Origin: Pseudomonas frederiksbergensis
Lineage (GTDB): Bacteria > Pseudomonadota > Gammaproteobacteria > Pseudomonadales > Pseudomonadaceae
Direction: 5' to 3'
Assembly: GCF_000802155.2 (NCBI RefSeq)
Contig: NZ_JQGJ02000005.1
Span: forward strand, 372,001-436,000
DNA: 64,000 nucleotides
Below are positions 52,860-62,378 of this stretch, one piece after another. Made by a program: the position numbers and the translations under genes. The notes beneath the pieces were generated by a model. It worked only from the letters and a program-made list of their open reading frames with translations. It made no database searches and was not told the origin of the DNA. The stretch's first letter is position 1. Every line of letters begins with the position of its first letter.

Positions 52860-55394
52860 TCATGACGCAATGGGTTGGGCGGCGGGCGTTGCGCGTTGGT
52901 CGTGGTCCGGGGTCTGCGAACCAAGGGCCCGCTGCACGCAATCGCCCTCCTCGACCAAGGCAGGCGTGAGCGGCACGCTTGTCGTCAGGCTGGGTTCCGC
53001 CGACGTCTGTTCCCGGCTGATCCGCTCGCTCGGCAACAGGAAGTGCGCCAGGGCCGGCAACAGGACCAGCGCACCGACCATGTTCCAGACGAACATGAAC
53101 GCCAGCAGCACGCCCATGTCGGCCTGGAACTTGATCGGCGAAAACATCCAGGTGGCCACGCCGATCGCCAGGGTCACACCGGTCAGCATCACCACCTTGC
53201 CGGTGGACAGCAGCGCCCGGTAATACGCCTCCGACAGGCTGGTGCCCTGGCGCATATGGCCGAGCAGGATGCTCATCACGTACAGCGCATAGTCGACGCC
53301 GATGCCCACGCCGAGGGCGATCACCGGCAGGGTCGCGACCTTGACGCCGATGTTCAGCCAGACCATCAGCGCTTCACAGAGGATCGAGGTGAGCATCAGC
53401 GGAATCACCGCACACACCGTGGCGCGCCAGGAGCGGAAGGTGATCAGACAGAGCAGGATCACCGCACCGTAGACCCAGAACAGCATTTCCCGATTGGCCT
53501 GCTTGACTACAATATTGGTCGCGGCCTCGATCCCGGCATTACCGGCAGCCAGGAGGAACTGGACGTCGTCGGTATTGTTAGCGGCGGCAAATTGTTCGAC
53601 GTGATCCACCAGGCCGCTGAGGGTTTGCGCCTTGTGGTCGGAAAGGTAGGCGTACAAGGTCAGCAGGCTGCAGTCTTCGTTGTACAACCCGCGTGGCGCC
53701 CCGGCGGTGACCATATTGAGCATCGCCTGGTTGTTCTGCAGTTCGTACCACTTCGGGCTGCCTTCGCTCAGGCCCACCAGCATGCGGCGGTTGAGCAACG
53801 CCAGGGAGTTGGTCGAATCCACCCCTGGCAAGGTGCGCAACTGCCAGTCGAGGGCATCGACTTTGTTCAAGATGTCATAGCGCGAACAGGCGCCGGCGGG
53901 GGTCTTGATCATCACCGCGAACAGATCGCTGCTGGCGCCGTAATGCCGGGTCAGGAATGCATCATCCTGGTTGTAGCGTGAGTCGGCCCGTAGCTCCGGC
54001 GCGCCCGCATCCAGATCACCGACTTTCAACTGCAGGCTGACGATGAAGCCGAGCGTCGCCAACGCCAGGCTCAGGGCGATGCACAACGCTGCCCAGCGGC
54101 GCTGGGTGAACAGGTCGAGGAAACGCCAAAACCCGTGGCGATGCTGGCCCGCTTGTTCAGCGTGCTCGCTTTTCAGGCTCAGTTGCGCCGCGCGGCCGCT
54201 GACCCCGACATAGGAAAGCAGTATCGGCAGCAGGATCAAGTTGGTGAAGATCAGCACCGCGACGCCGATGCTGGCGATCATCGCCAGGTCCTGGATCACC
54301 TGGATCTTGATGATCATCAGCACCGCGAAACCCACCGCATCACACAGCAGCGCGGTAAGACCGGCAAGGAACAGACGGCGGAAGGTAAAGCGCGCGGCGA
54401 CGACCCGGTGCATGCCGCGCCCGATATCCTGCATGATGCCGTTCATCTTCTGTGCGCCATGGCTCATGCCAATGGCAAACACCAGGAACGGCACCAGCAC
54501 TGAGTAGGGATCCAGTTGATAATCCAGCAGCGGCAGCAAGCCGAGCTGCCAGACCACCGCCACCAACGAGCAGAACACCACCAACAGGGTGCTGCGAATG
54601 CAGCGGGTGTACCAATAAAGCACCACCGTGGTGATCAGGATCGCCACGGCGAAGAAGATCAGGATCTGCCGCAGGCCGGCGATGAGATCGCCGACTTTCT
54701 TGGCGAAACCGGTGATGCGGATGTCGATGCTGTCGCTCTGGTATTGGCTGCGCAACGACTCCAACTGTTGCGACAGCCGGGTGTAGTCCAATGGTTGACC
54801 ATCGGGAGTCCGCTGCAGCAGCGGTACTTGGATGATGCTCGATGCCTGGTCGAACGCCACCAGTTGGCCGATTTCGTTGGACAACTGCACGTTGCGCCGC
54901 AATGCCGAAAGGCTTGCTGCGCCGCCATCGTAGTTGTCCGGAATGACCGGCCCACCCTCCAGACCCGCTTCTGTCACCGCGACCCAGCGTGTGGCGGGCG
55001 TCCATAACGACTTCATGTAGGCGCGATCGACACCGGGCAGCAGGTAGATCTTGTCGCTCAATGCCTGCAAGGTCTTGAGGTAGTCAGCGTCATAGATCTC
55101 GCCCCGCTTGTTGACCACGGCGATGCGCACCGCATTGCCCAGCCCGCTCAACTCCTTCTGGTGCTCAAGGTAGTTGGCGATATAGGGGTGATGGGTGGGA
55201 ATCATTTTTTCGAAACTGGCATTGAGCTCGACACGGCTGGACTGCCAACCCAGCACCAGCGTGGTCGCAAGGCACAGCAGCAACACCCACAGACGATGGT
55301 TGAACAATGCTCGTTCGAGCACCGAGCCGGAACGCGGATCAAAGTCATCGAGCGCATTCGCTGGGGACTGGAAAAACTTACCAGGGGACGTCAT
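52860..55394 (-). CDS. RND/MMPL-family transporter
   Basis: From ATG 55394 with GAGG upstream, 844 residues. Two halves each have one membrane segment, a large periplasmic loop and a cluster of about five segments (ILIFFAVAILITTVVLYWYT in the first; VGIGVDYALYVMSILLGHMR in the second, an MMPL-type motif). This class moves lipids, hopanoids and hydrophobic compounds. It belongs to the DUF1302/DUF1329/Ycf48 module, an association seen in loci for steroids and other hydrophobic substrates. Confidence 0.85.
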   Translation of the reverse strand: MTSPGKFFQSPANALDDFDPRSGSVLERALFNHRLWVLLLCLATTLVLGWQSSRVELNASFEKMIPTHHPYIANYLEHQKELSGLGNAVRIAVVNKRGEIYDADYLKTLQALSDKIYLLPGVDRAYMKSLWTPATRWVAVTEAGLEGGPVIPDNYDGGAASLSALRRNVQLSNEIGQLVAFDQASSIIQVPLLQRTPDGQPLDYTRLSQQLESLRSQYQSDSIDIRITGFAKKVGDLIAGLRQILIFFAVAILITTVVLYWYTRCIRSTLLVVFCSLVAVVWQLGLLPLLDYQLDPYSVLVPFLVFAIGMSHGAQKMNGIMQDIGRGMHRVVAARFTFRRLFLAGLTALLCDAVGFAVLMIIKIQVIQDLAMIASIGVAVLIFTNLILLPILLSYVGVSGRAAQLSLKSEHAEQAGQHRHGFWRFLDLFTQRRWAALCIALSLALATLGFIVSLQLKVGDLDAGAPELRADSRYNQDDAFLTRHYGASSDLFAVMIKTPAGACSRYDILNKVDALDWQLRTLPGVDSTNSLALLNRRMLVGLSEGSPKWYELQNNQAMLNMVTAGAPRGLYNEDCSLLTLYAYLSDHKAQTLSGLVDHVEQFAAANNTDDVQFLLAAGNAGIEAATNIVVKQANREMLFWVYGAVILLCLITFRSWRATVCAVIPLMLTSILCEALMVWLNIGVKVATLPVIALGVGIGVDYALYVMSILLGHMRQGTSLSEAYYRALLSTGKVVMLTGVTLAIGVATWMFSPIKFQADMGVLLAFMFVWNMVGALVLLPALAHFLLPSERISREQTSAEPSLTTSVPLTPALVEEGDCVQRALGSQTPDHDQRATPAAQPIAS

Positions 55395-55398
55395 AACC

Positions 55399-56502
55399 TC
55401 ACTCCGAAGCGGCAGTGGCTGGCTGCGCGAGACGCTGCAGCCCGGTGAAACCGGCAACGATCAGACTGCCATCGGCGGCCTCGATCACACTTGAAACAGG
55501 TTTGCCCAAGGGTTTGCCCAGTGGCAGCAGCGCTGCTCCGGTCTGCTCGCTGTTGCGAAACAGCATGCCGCCCTGGTTGACCAGCAGCAGTTGGCCGTCG
55601 GCCAGGCGGATGGAGTCGTTGAAGGAGATGGGTACGGGAACTGACAGGCGCTGGAAACTTGCACCAGCGTCCTGGGAGATAAAGGCATTGCCCTTCAGGC
55701 CGGCGACCACCAGCGCGCCGTCGGCACGACTCTGCAGCGTGAAGAAACTGCCTTCGTAAGGGCTGTCCAACTGGCTGAACGACATCGCGTCGTCGTCCGA
55801 GCGCGCCAGGTAGCCCTGCTCACCCGCCAGGAACCAACGCGGTCCCTGAACACTGATGGCGTACAAGTGCAAGCCGCTCGGGTTGGCGATGCTCCCCATC
55901 AATGACTGCCAGGTCGCACCGCCATCGGTGGTCTGCAGCGCCAAGCCGTAGGCCCCAACAATCACCCCACGATGCGCATCGATGAACTGGAGCGCCAGGA
56001 ACGGTTTGTCCGCCCCATCGGCAACAAGACGCTCGGCATTTTGTACCCGTGCCAGGGCGTCGTCCGGGTTGGCTGCCGTGGCCTGCTCAGCCTTGGCGGC
56101 ATCCAGTTCGAGCCGTGCCACGCGCACGCCGTCGAGCTGCAGCGTCCAGTGCTCGCCGCCATCACGCGTCGTCAGCACAACGCCTGTGTGGCCGACCGCC
56201 CAGCCCTGTCGCGCATCGACAAACTGCACCGCCGTCAGGCTCACCGACACTGGCACCGAAGCCTGGCGCCAGCTTTGCCCGTTGTCGTCGGAGAGTAGCA
56301 CCAGGCCGCGCTCGCCCACCGCAACGAGACGTGTACCTGCACGCGCCAGGCCGATCAAAACGCCGTTCTGCGCAGCCGGTACCTGCATGGCAGGGGTATT
56401 CAGCGGCACGTCCACGACAGCCGTGCCGGCCAGGCACTCACTCGTGGCGAAGGGCAAATGCAGGGCCAGGAGCAACGCGCTCGCCTGACTGATTCTGTTC
56501 AT
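55399..56502 (-). CDS. Ycf48-like beta-propeller protein
   Basis: 367 residues. A signal peptide (LLLALHLPFATSECLAG) precedes repeated BNR/Ycf48 units with GLVLLSDDNGQSWRQASVP, VVLTTRDGGEHWTLQ, LALQTTDGGATWQSLMG and FISQDAGASFQRL. It forms a periplasmic beta-propeller. It ends 4 bp before the RND start and is probably its accessory factor. Confidence 0.85.
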   Translation of the reverse strand: MNRISQASALLLALHLPFATSECLAGTAVVDVPLNTPAMQVPAAQNGVLIGLARAGTRLVAVGERGLVLLSDDNGQSWRQASVPVSVSLTAVQFVDARQGWAVGHTGVVLTTRDGGEHWTLQLDGVRVARLELDAAKAEQATAANPDDALARVQNAERLVADGADKPFLALQFIDAHRGVIVGAYGLALQTTDGGATWQSLMGSIANPSGLHLYAISVQGPRWFLAGEQGYLARSDDDAMSFSQLDSPYEGSFFTLQSRADGALVVAGLKGNAFISQDAGASFQRLSVPVPISFNDSIRLADGQLLLVNQGGMLFRNSEQTGAALLPLGKPLGKPVSSVIEAADGSLIVAGFTGLQRLAQPATAASE

Positions 56503-56573
56503 AACCTACCTCGGACAAACACTCGTATCCCAAGGGCAGCCCGACAGGCCTGCCCTTCACTCTCGGCTCAGGT

Positions 56574-57938
56574 CTAACGCACGCCGCGCCCAGCCATTGC
56601 CGCCGGCGAGAACTCCGAGACCTTGTAGCGATCAACCGCGCGATACTGGTCCGGCAACCCCGCATAGAGATTCTGGATAAACCACGCACCGGAGGTCAGG
56701 TCGTAGAAACCGGAGGACAGTTGCACCAGGCCTGGCAGGTCGGGCAGCACGGAAGGCAGCGACCAGAGGGTCTTGGCCAGTTGACCGCTGGCGTCCCAGC
56801 GATCGGCGAGCAGGGCTTGCCAAGTGTCCTCGTCGAGGTAGTAGCGGCCCTTGGGCAACTGATGGCGCTTGCCGGCGGCCACCGTCGACTCGACCACCCA
56901 GACGCGGTGCAACTCCCAGCGCACGTAATCGGGGTTCAGATGATGCTTGCCCAACAGGTCCTGCGGCTGGGCAGCGTTCTGCACCTTGTTGGTGTTGTAG
57001 GGGACATAGATCTCCTGCTTGCCAACCAGCTTCCAGTCGAAGCGGTCCGTGCGCCCGCCCCACACGCTCAGCTCATCGAAGGACATGACCCCGGCGGTGG
57101 AAGGCGTCGGCGTATCACAGCAAGCGTTGGGGAGCGTGCGCACCCGGCGCTGGCCGCTCAGGTAGACATGAGCCTGGGATTTGTCGCCGTTGATGTTTTC
57201 ACGCCCAAGGATCTGCTCGCCGGCACGAATCGCCGGGCCAAGATTGACGAAGTGCACCAGCCAGTAGTCGCCCGAGTAATTTTCAGGGCCGCCCTCCTGG
57301 AAGTAGTAGGGCATTTCCTGGGTCAACAGGCCGTCGCTGGTCATCACCTGGTTGCCGTCGGCAGTCATCAGATAGTGGCGGAAATGCCCCGCCACCGAGG
57401 TGCCGCGCCAGTTCAGCAAATGGTTCCAGATCGCTTCGGTGCCGTTCTGTGGAATCGGAAACGGGATCCCGCCGTAGGCACCATCGGGGATCAGGCCGGC
57501 GCTGCTGTCGACCAGTTTGGCGCGGGTCGCATTCTTGAACGTGTTGTCATAGACCCACTGCGGCGCGGCCGCCGTGCGCCGGGTCGGATAGACATCGATG
57601 CGATAGGTGTCCGGGAAACGCTTGAACAGCTCCTTGGTGCCGTCGCTGAGCTTGTCGGCGTACTTGGCCAGGTTCTGGGCAGTGATGCTGTACAAGGGTT
57701 TGTCTGCGGCAAACGGATCGCTGCGTTTGCCGCCCGGGACGTAGCCTGGATCAACCTTGGTGTAGCCACCGTCCCAGGCCGGAATGCTGCCATCGGCATT
57801 GCCGGCTTTCTCGGCACCGAAGGGCGTCAGGGTCTTGCCCAGCGCGGCCGCTTGTTCGGCGCTGGCGGCCAAGGCCATCGGCGCGGCGGCGGCCAGCAGG
57901 GTTAAGCACAAGGCCTTTAGAGTGAACTGAATGGTCAT
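56574..57938 (-). CDS. DUF1329 outer-membrane-associated protein
   Basis: From ATG 57938 with AGAGGA upstream, 454 residues. Signal peptide (LCLTLLAAAAPMALA), then the DUF1329 pattern LTPFGAEKAGNADGSIPAWD, YVPGGKRSDPFAADKPLYSI, RYYLDEDTWQALLADRWDAS. DUF1329 proteins have a LolA/LolB-like fold. The gene is 12 bp downstream of the DUF1302 gene, its usual partner. Confidence 0.87.
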   Translation of the reverse strand: MTIQFTLKALCLTLLAAAAPMALAASAEQAAALGKTLTPFGAEKAGNADGSIPAWDGGYTKVDPGYVPGGKRSDPFAADKPLYSITAQNLAKYADKLSDGTKELFKRFPDTYRIDVYPTRRTAAAPQWVYDNTFKNATRAKLVDSSAGLIPDGAYGGIPFPIPQNGTEAIWNHLLNWRGTSVAGHFRHYLMTADGNQVMTSDGLLTQEMPYYFQEGGPENYSGDYWLVHFVNLGPAIRAGEQILGRENINGDKSQAHVYLSGQRRVRTLPNACCDTPTPSTAGVMSFDELSVWGGRTDRFDWKLVGKQEIYVPYNTNKVQNAAQPQDLLGKHHLNPDYVRWELHRVWVVESTVAAGKRHQLPKGRYYLDEDTWQALLADRWDASGQLAKTLWSLPSVLPDLPGLVQLSSGFYDLTSGAWFIQNLYAGLPDQYRAVDRYKVSEFSPAAMAGRGVR

Positions 57939-57950
57939 GCGCAAATCCTC

Positions 57951-59630
57951 TTAGAACGTGGTCTTGACGGAGAAAGCCAGGTAGTCCCGGTCCTTCAACG
58001 ACTGCTTGTAATTGAACTGGTTGGCGGCGTTGAGGCTGGTGTCCTCGGGGCCGTAGAAGTGGGTATAGGTCAGCCCCACGGTCACTTGGTCCAGGTAGGT
58101 GGCGGATACGCCGATGTTCATGTCCCCTCCTCTATCGGGGCCGAACCCGCTGATCACGGCCGACTTGCCCATGGGGAAATAGCTGATGCCCAGCGGCACG
58201 CTGATATCGACGCCTGGGAAAAACTGGCGATAGGTCGGCGTGTACACCAGTTTCAGGCCCAGGCCGTCATCGGTGGCGTTAGGGTCCAGGGCTGCGCGGT
58301 TCCTGGTCACGGCCAGCAGGCGGTTCCAGGCGATCTCACCTACCAGGCTGGCTTCATTGGCGACGAAGGAAGGGCCCAGCGATGCCAGGACGTTGAGGTT
58401 GATGTGAGCCGTACGGCCAACGGCGTACAGGGCGTCGTCATTGTTGTCCGCGTCGACGCCCGGCAGGACGGTCTGGGCGTTGGACACCAGCGGCATGTTC
58501 CAGCGCATCGATGCTTCGCCGGCAAAGCTGTACTCGTCCACGGAGGTCGCGAAGCTGGCGCCCAGGACACGGATGTCTTCCGGGTAAACCCAGGAATATT
58601 CGCCGACTTGCCCGGTACTGAAGTTCGGCCCGGTGGCATTCGGTTTCAAATACAGCGTTGGGGTTTTCTCGTGGTACTGCAGCGCATACAGGCCGTAATC
58701 CGTCGTCCCGGTGTTGTACTTGAGCTGCAGGCCGCCTTGGCCGGAACTCCTGGCTTTCTTGTCCTTGCCATGGAAAAACGCCGCCGGGCTATTGGCATTC
58801 CCGCCCAGGAAATCCGGGAATGGCCCGCCGGTGATCAGCCTTTCATTGCCATCGCCGATCGTATCGCTGGTGGAGAAGTAGCTGCCGGCGCCAGGCAAGC
58901 GTGTCTCTTCCCACTCCAACTGGTAGAAAGCGCCCAATGACAGGTCATCGGTCAGTTGGTAGGCGGTCGAGAGTTGATTGACCGGCCGGGTGATTTCCTT
59001 GAATTGGGTGTTGGGTACCGATTGCGCCTTGACCACGTCCACTGGCGCCATGGCACCGGCAATGCCGTTGCCGCCGAAGAACAGGCTCTCGCCCCAGATC
59101 AGGCCGTGGCGCCCGGCGCGAACCGACAAGGTACGGTCGGCCAGCTCACCGTTCCAGTAGACGAAGGCATCCAACAGTTCACCGTCACCACCGTGCAGTT
59201 GACGGGTATCACTGGTGAACTCGTTGAACCCCACCGAACGTTGGTTGGCACTGGCCGCGTCGTTGTTATCGTTGCGGTCCTGGTAGACGGTGTCGTACCA
59301 GGCGGCACCGCTCAGACGCGCACCAAAGTTGTGAAAACCGATGTCCAGCTCGGAAAGAATATCCAGGCGATTGGAGATCAGCCCCTTGCCGAAGTTGTGA
59401 TCGCCGTCATTCTGGTTCAACGCCGTCTGCCCTTCGCTGAGCTTGCTGCTGGGCTCCTTCAGGCGCCAGGCCGCGCTGTACTTCAGCGTGTTGTCCCAGC
59501 GCAAGCTGAGATCGGGATTGCCGGTGTCGATCTGAAACGCCTGGGCTGCCGAAGCGCCAAGCCCCAGGCTGGCCGCAAGGGTCAGGGTGAAGGGGACGCG
59601 CCGCGACGCAGCGAACTTGCGAGTAGCCAT
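57951..59630 (-). CDS. DUF1302 outer-membrane porin-like protein
   Basis: 559 residues with a twin-arginine-free signal peptide (FTLTLAASLGLGASAAQA), then the DUF1302 start IDTGNPDLSLRWDNTLKYSA, beta strands with alternating hydrophobics and the C-terminal Phe of outer-membrane beta-barrels (AFSVKTTF). Paired with DUF1329 and an RND pump, it probably admits a hydrophobic substrate across the outer membrane. Confidence 0.87.
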   Translation of the reverse strand: MATRKFAASRRVPFTLTLAASLGLGASAAQAFQIDTGNPDLSLRWDNTLKYSAAWRLKEPSSKLSEGQTALNQNDGDHNFGKGLISNRLDILSELDIGFHNFGARLSGAAWYDTVYQDRNDNNDAASANQRSVGFNEFTSDTRQLHGGDGELLDAFVYWNGELADRTLSVRAGRHGLIWGESLFFGGNGIAGAMAPVDVVKAQSVPNTQFKEITRPVNQLSTAYQLTDDLSLGAFYQLEWEETRLPGAGSYFSTSDTIGDGNERLITGGPFPDFLGGNANSPAAFFHGKDKKARSSGQGGLQLKYNTGTTDYGLYALQYHEKTPTLYLKPNATGPNFSTGQVGEYSWVYPEDIRVLGASFATSVDEYSFAGEASMRWNMPLVSNAQTVLPGVDADNNDDALYAVGRTAHINLNVLASLGPSFVANEASLVGEIAWNRLLAVTRNRAALDPNATDDGLGLKLVYTPTYRQFFPGVDISVPLGISYFPMGKSAVISGFGPDRGGDMNIGVSATYLDQVTVGLTYTHFYGPEDTSLNAANQFNYKQSLKDRDYLAFSVKTTF

Positions 59631-59757
59631 CGAAGTAACCCTCTTTATTGTTGTTGTATGTCAGCTCTTCTGGTGAAACCGCGCCCGCAGTCCAACCGGG
59701 CCAAGCCTGCACAGGCATGAAACATCCTTGGGGAGCGAATTTGGTTTTGCCGGCGTC

Positions 59758-60882
59758 TCAGATAGGCTCTGCCGTGACCTCAAGCATCCGTCTGACCAGG
59801 CTGATCCGGTCGAAGCTGCTGTCGTGGGCCATTTCCTTGTCACCGGCCAGCACCGAGCTTTCGCTGATGAATTTGCAGCGTTCATAACGGCGCGCCATAA
59901 AGCGCTCGAGCTGCTGTTCGACGCTGCCGCCGCCGGCCAACTCCTCGCCAAGCACGACGGCATCTTCGATGGCCATACCGGCGCCCTGGCCCAAGTGCGG
60001 CGTCGTGGCGTGCACTGCATCGCCAATCAGCACGACACGGCCGCGGTACCAGGGCTCGCGGACGAACACCACCTCCAGCGGCTTGTAGACCACCCGTTCG
60101 CTGTCAGTAATTAGCTCGCGCAGCTCGCCGATCAGCCCGGTGAAACCACTCAGGCGCTGGCGCATTCGGGACGCCAGCGTGGCAGGCTCCACTCTTGGAT
60201 TGGCGGGTTCGTGGGAGGTCATGAACAGGTACATCTGGTCCTGACCCAGCGGCACCAGTCCGGCATTGCCGGCGGGCCCCTGGAAGGTAGCCAGATGATC
60301 GATCCCGGCGGCGCGTGGAAAGTTATAGCGCCACACCGCTTGGCCGGTGAAGCGCGGCAGGTACTGCTCACCGAACAGCAAGCCTCGCAAGTGGGAGTAC
60401 AGGCCATCGGCGCCCACGACCAGATCGAAATGGCCGCGACTGCCATCGGTGAACAACACATCAACGCCCTCGCCCATCTGCTCCAGCGTTTCGACGCTCA
60501 GGCCCAGACGAATCGAGGCCCCCAGGGCAATAGTGGTTTCGCTGAGAACTTGATGCAGGGCCAGGCGCGAGATGCCGACATTGGCTGGGTAGTCGGGGCC
60601 GGCCAGGCGCTGACCAGGGATCCGCGCCAGCTGTTCACCGGCGGTGGTATTGATGGTCACATCCTCGAACGCGTAGGCAGCATCCAGGTAGCCATCCAAC
60701 ACACCCAACTTGGCCATCTCACGGACAACGTTACTCTGCTGGATGATGCCAACACCGTAGACGGTCCACTGCGTCTTGAGCTCGACAAGATCGACGACAA
60801 TGCCTTTGCGACGCAAAGCGATTGCGGCACACAGGCCACCGATACCACCACCGACGATAAGCACCTTTTTCACTGCGTTCAT
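59758..60882 (-). CDS. FAD-dependent aromatic hydroxylase (group A), second copy
   Basis: From ATG 60882, 374 residues; a GTG 30 bp upstream is less likely. Class A flavoprotein motifs are VLIVGGGIGGLCAAIALRRK, DLVVGADGLYS and GDAVHATTPHLGQGAGMAIE. It is a paralogue of the gene at 38264. NAD(P)H-dependent ring hydroxylation is the family reaction. The LysR (NodD-type) box pair at 61012-61058 lies 130 bp upstream, so it leads the main operon. Confidence 0.86.
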   Translation of the reverse strand: MNAVKKVLIVGGGIGGLCAAIALRRKGIVVDLVELKTQWTVYGVGIIQQSNVVREMAKLGVLDGYLDAAYAFEDVTINTTAGEQLARIPGQRLAGPDYPANVGISRLALHQVLSETTIALGASIRLGLSVETLEQMGEGVDVLFTDGSRGHFDLVVGADGLYSHLRGLLFGEQYLPRFTGQAVWRYNFPRAAGIDHLATFQGPAGNAGLVPLGQDQMYLFMTSHEPANPRVEPATLASRMRQRLSGFTGLIGELRELITDSERVVYKPLEVVFVREPWYRGRVVLIGDAVHATTPHLGQGAGMAIEDAVVLGEELAGGGSVEQQLERFMARRYERCKFISESSVLAGDKEMAHDSSFDRISLVRRMLEVTAEPI

Positions 60883-61011
60883 GCTCGTCTCACTCTTATT
60901 CTTGTTATTCACGCAAGCGTTCTGCCGGAGCGATCCCAGGCTTCAGAACCCGCTGTGTTTGCACGCATTCGGTACCGCTTTGTGCCCCACTTTCTCGGCA
61001 AAGCAGGCGTT

Positions 61012-61058
61012 TGACTAATCGCATGTAGGGATACGATGTATCAGCTACCGCGATACCT
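61012..61058. promoter_or_regulatory. paired NodD-type boxes, site A
   Basis: This 47-bp block matches 62531-62577 with 9 mismatches. It contains two ATC-N9-GAT elements (61018-61032 and 61040-61054) spaced 22 bp apart, two helical turns. ATC-N9-GAT is the NodD binding core. It is upstream of the FAD hydroxylase that leads the operon. Confidence 0.75.
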
Positions 61059-61061
61059 TAA

Positions 61062-61424
61062 TTAAGGTCCACATGCCTCCAACTGACCCGCTTCGAGCAC
61101 CAGCCAATCGGCTTCTGCATGCCATTGCAGCGCACTCAGGCTTTCCCCCAGGCACGGGCCGTACACGCACAGACCCGTGTCAGGAAGGAACCGCGCACCA
61201 TGCGCATAACAGACAATCTGGCGGCCATCGACGCTGAGAAAACGGTCTTTGCGATACTCCAGGCGCACCGCCAAGTGTGGGCAACTGTTGCGATAGACGC
61301 GCACCTCTGCGTCATGGCGCAGGGCAAACACGCTGTCCTTGCCCGTACCCAGAGGATCGAACCCGCGGGCCTGCCCTTCGACCAATTCATCCAGTCGACA
61401 GAGCACCAGGGCCTCGTGACTCAT
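61062..61424 (-). CDS. Rieske [2Fe-2S] ferredoxin-like protein
   Basis: 120 residues, one Rieske domain. The ligands are in CPHLAVRLEYR and CYAHGARFLPDTG, with a PCLGESL loop. It is 15 bp downstream of the VOC gene. It could act as a small ferredoxin for another Rieske oxygenase or as a separate redox protein. It is not a typical partner of the VanB-type reductase, which has its own ferredoxin domain. Confidence 0.84.
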   Translation of the reverse strand: MSHEALVLCRLDELVEGQARGFDPLGTGKDSVFALRHDAEVRVYRNSCPHLAVRLEYRKDRFLSVDGRQIVCYAHGARFLPDTGLCVYGPCLGESLSALQWHAEADWLVLEAGQLEACGP

Positions 61425-61439
61425 GGACGACCTCCGCGC

Positions 61440-62378
61440 TCAGGCCTGCTTGGGCGGCGGGCCGCTCGGGAACCACTTTTCCCGGGAAGTGAACAGGAAC
61501 AACTGCGAGTTATCCGCCGACAACGGCGCTTGGCGCGCTTGCCAGGCGTCATCGTGCTTGTCCATGTCGGCGTCGTATTCAATGTGGCAACCCAACGGGC
61601 TGTTGAAGTACCAGAACCAGTTGGAGCCGAAGAGATGACGGCCCGGCCCCCAGAAGCTGGTCCAGCCTTGCTCTTCGAAGCGACGACCGGCCAGCAGTAC
61701 TTCCGTGCCGCTGCCCATGTGAAAGGTGAAGTGCTCGCAGCCCTTCATGTGCGGCGGCGTCTGGATCATGAACAGGCAGTGATGGTCATCGGAACCGGCC
61801 GGCCGCATGAACGGGCCCGCACCGACAAAGGTGTCAGTGGTCACGAAGCCCAGGCGCTTGTAGAAAACTTCGGCCTTGGCTGCGTCCGGCACGAAATACA
61901 CTACGTGGGACAGGGTCCGTGGCAAGGCCTGCATGTCGGGATTGATGCCAGGTTGGTTGACCGGGCGTTGAGGCGCGTGGCCCGGCGCATTGGTCAGATC
62001 GGCTGGTGCGCTGTACGCGCGCCGCACACTGATCTGGAAACCAATGGCAAAGCCCATATCGTCCACGCTGTGCACGGAGCCATCGGCACCGCGGGTCACC
62101 GGGCGGTCGCGCCCCAGTTCATCGGCGATGGCCTCAAGATCAGCCATGCTTGCCACGCCATAGACGGTTTCACGAATCGAGGGCGCAGGCCCGATGGCCG
62201 CCGGCAGACTGGCATCGTCTGCCCGACGGATAATCACGGCGGTGCCGTCGAGGGCTTCAAAACGACCGCCCTCGCTGTCGACATCGACAGGCAGCAGGCC
62301 GTAGTCACGCAGGCAATGAGTACAGGCTTGAATGTCGTCGACACCGAAAATAAGGGCGTCAAGGCCAATGATGTTCAT
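61440..62378 (-). CDS. VOC-family (extradiol-dioxygenase-like) protein
   Basis: 312 residues after a GGAG site. Two VOC (glyoxalase-fold) modules are present. The C-terminal module has the metal-site pattern: THVVYFVPDAAKAEVF-like start (SHVVYFVPDAAKAEVFYKRL), HHCLFMIQTPPH and CHIEYDADMD. That is the 2-His-1-Glu layout of type I extradiol dioxygenases. It would open a hydroxylated ring and feed the FAH-family hydrolase encoded at 46800. The reaction is inferred. Confidence 0.8.
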   Translation of the reverse strand: MNIIGLDALIFGVDDIQACTHCLRDYGLLPVDVDSEGGRFEALDGTAVIIRRADDASLPAAIGPAPSIRETVYGVASMADLEAIADELGRDRPVTRGADGSVHSVDDMGFAIGFQISVRRAYSAPADLTNAPGHAPQRPVNQPGINPDMQALPRTLSHVVYFVPDAAKAEVFYKRLGFVTTDTFVGAGPFMRPAGSDDHHCLFMIQTPPHMKGCEHFTFHMGSGTEVLLAGRRFEEQGWTSFWGPGRHLFGSNWFWYFNSPLGCHIEYDADMDKHDDAWQARQAPLSADNSQLFLFTSREKWFPSGPPPKQA

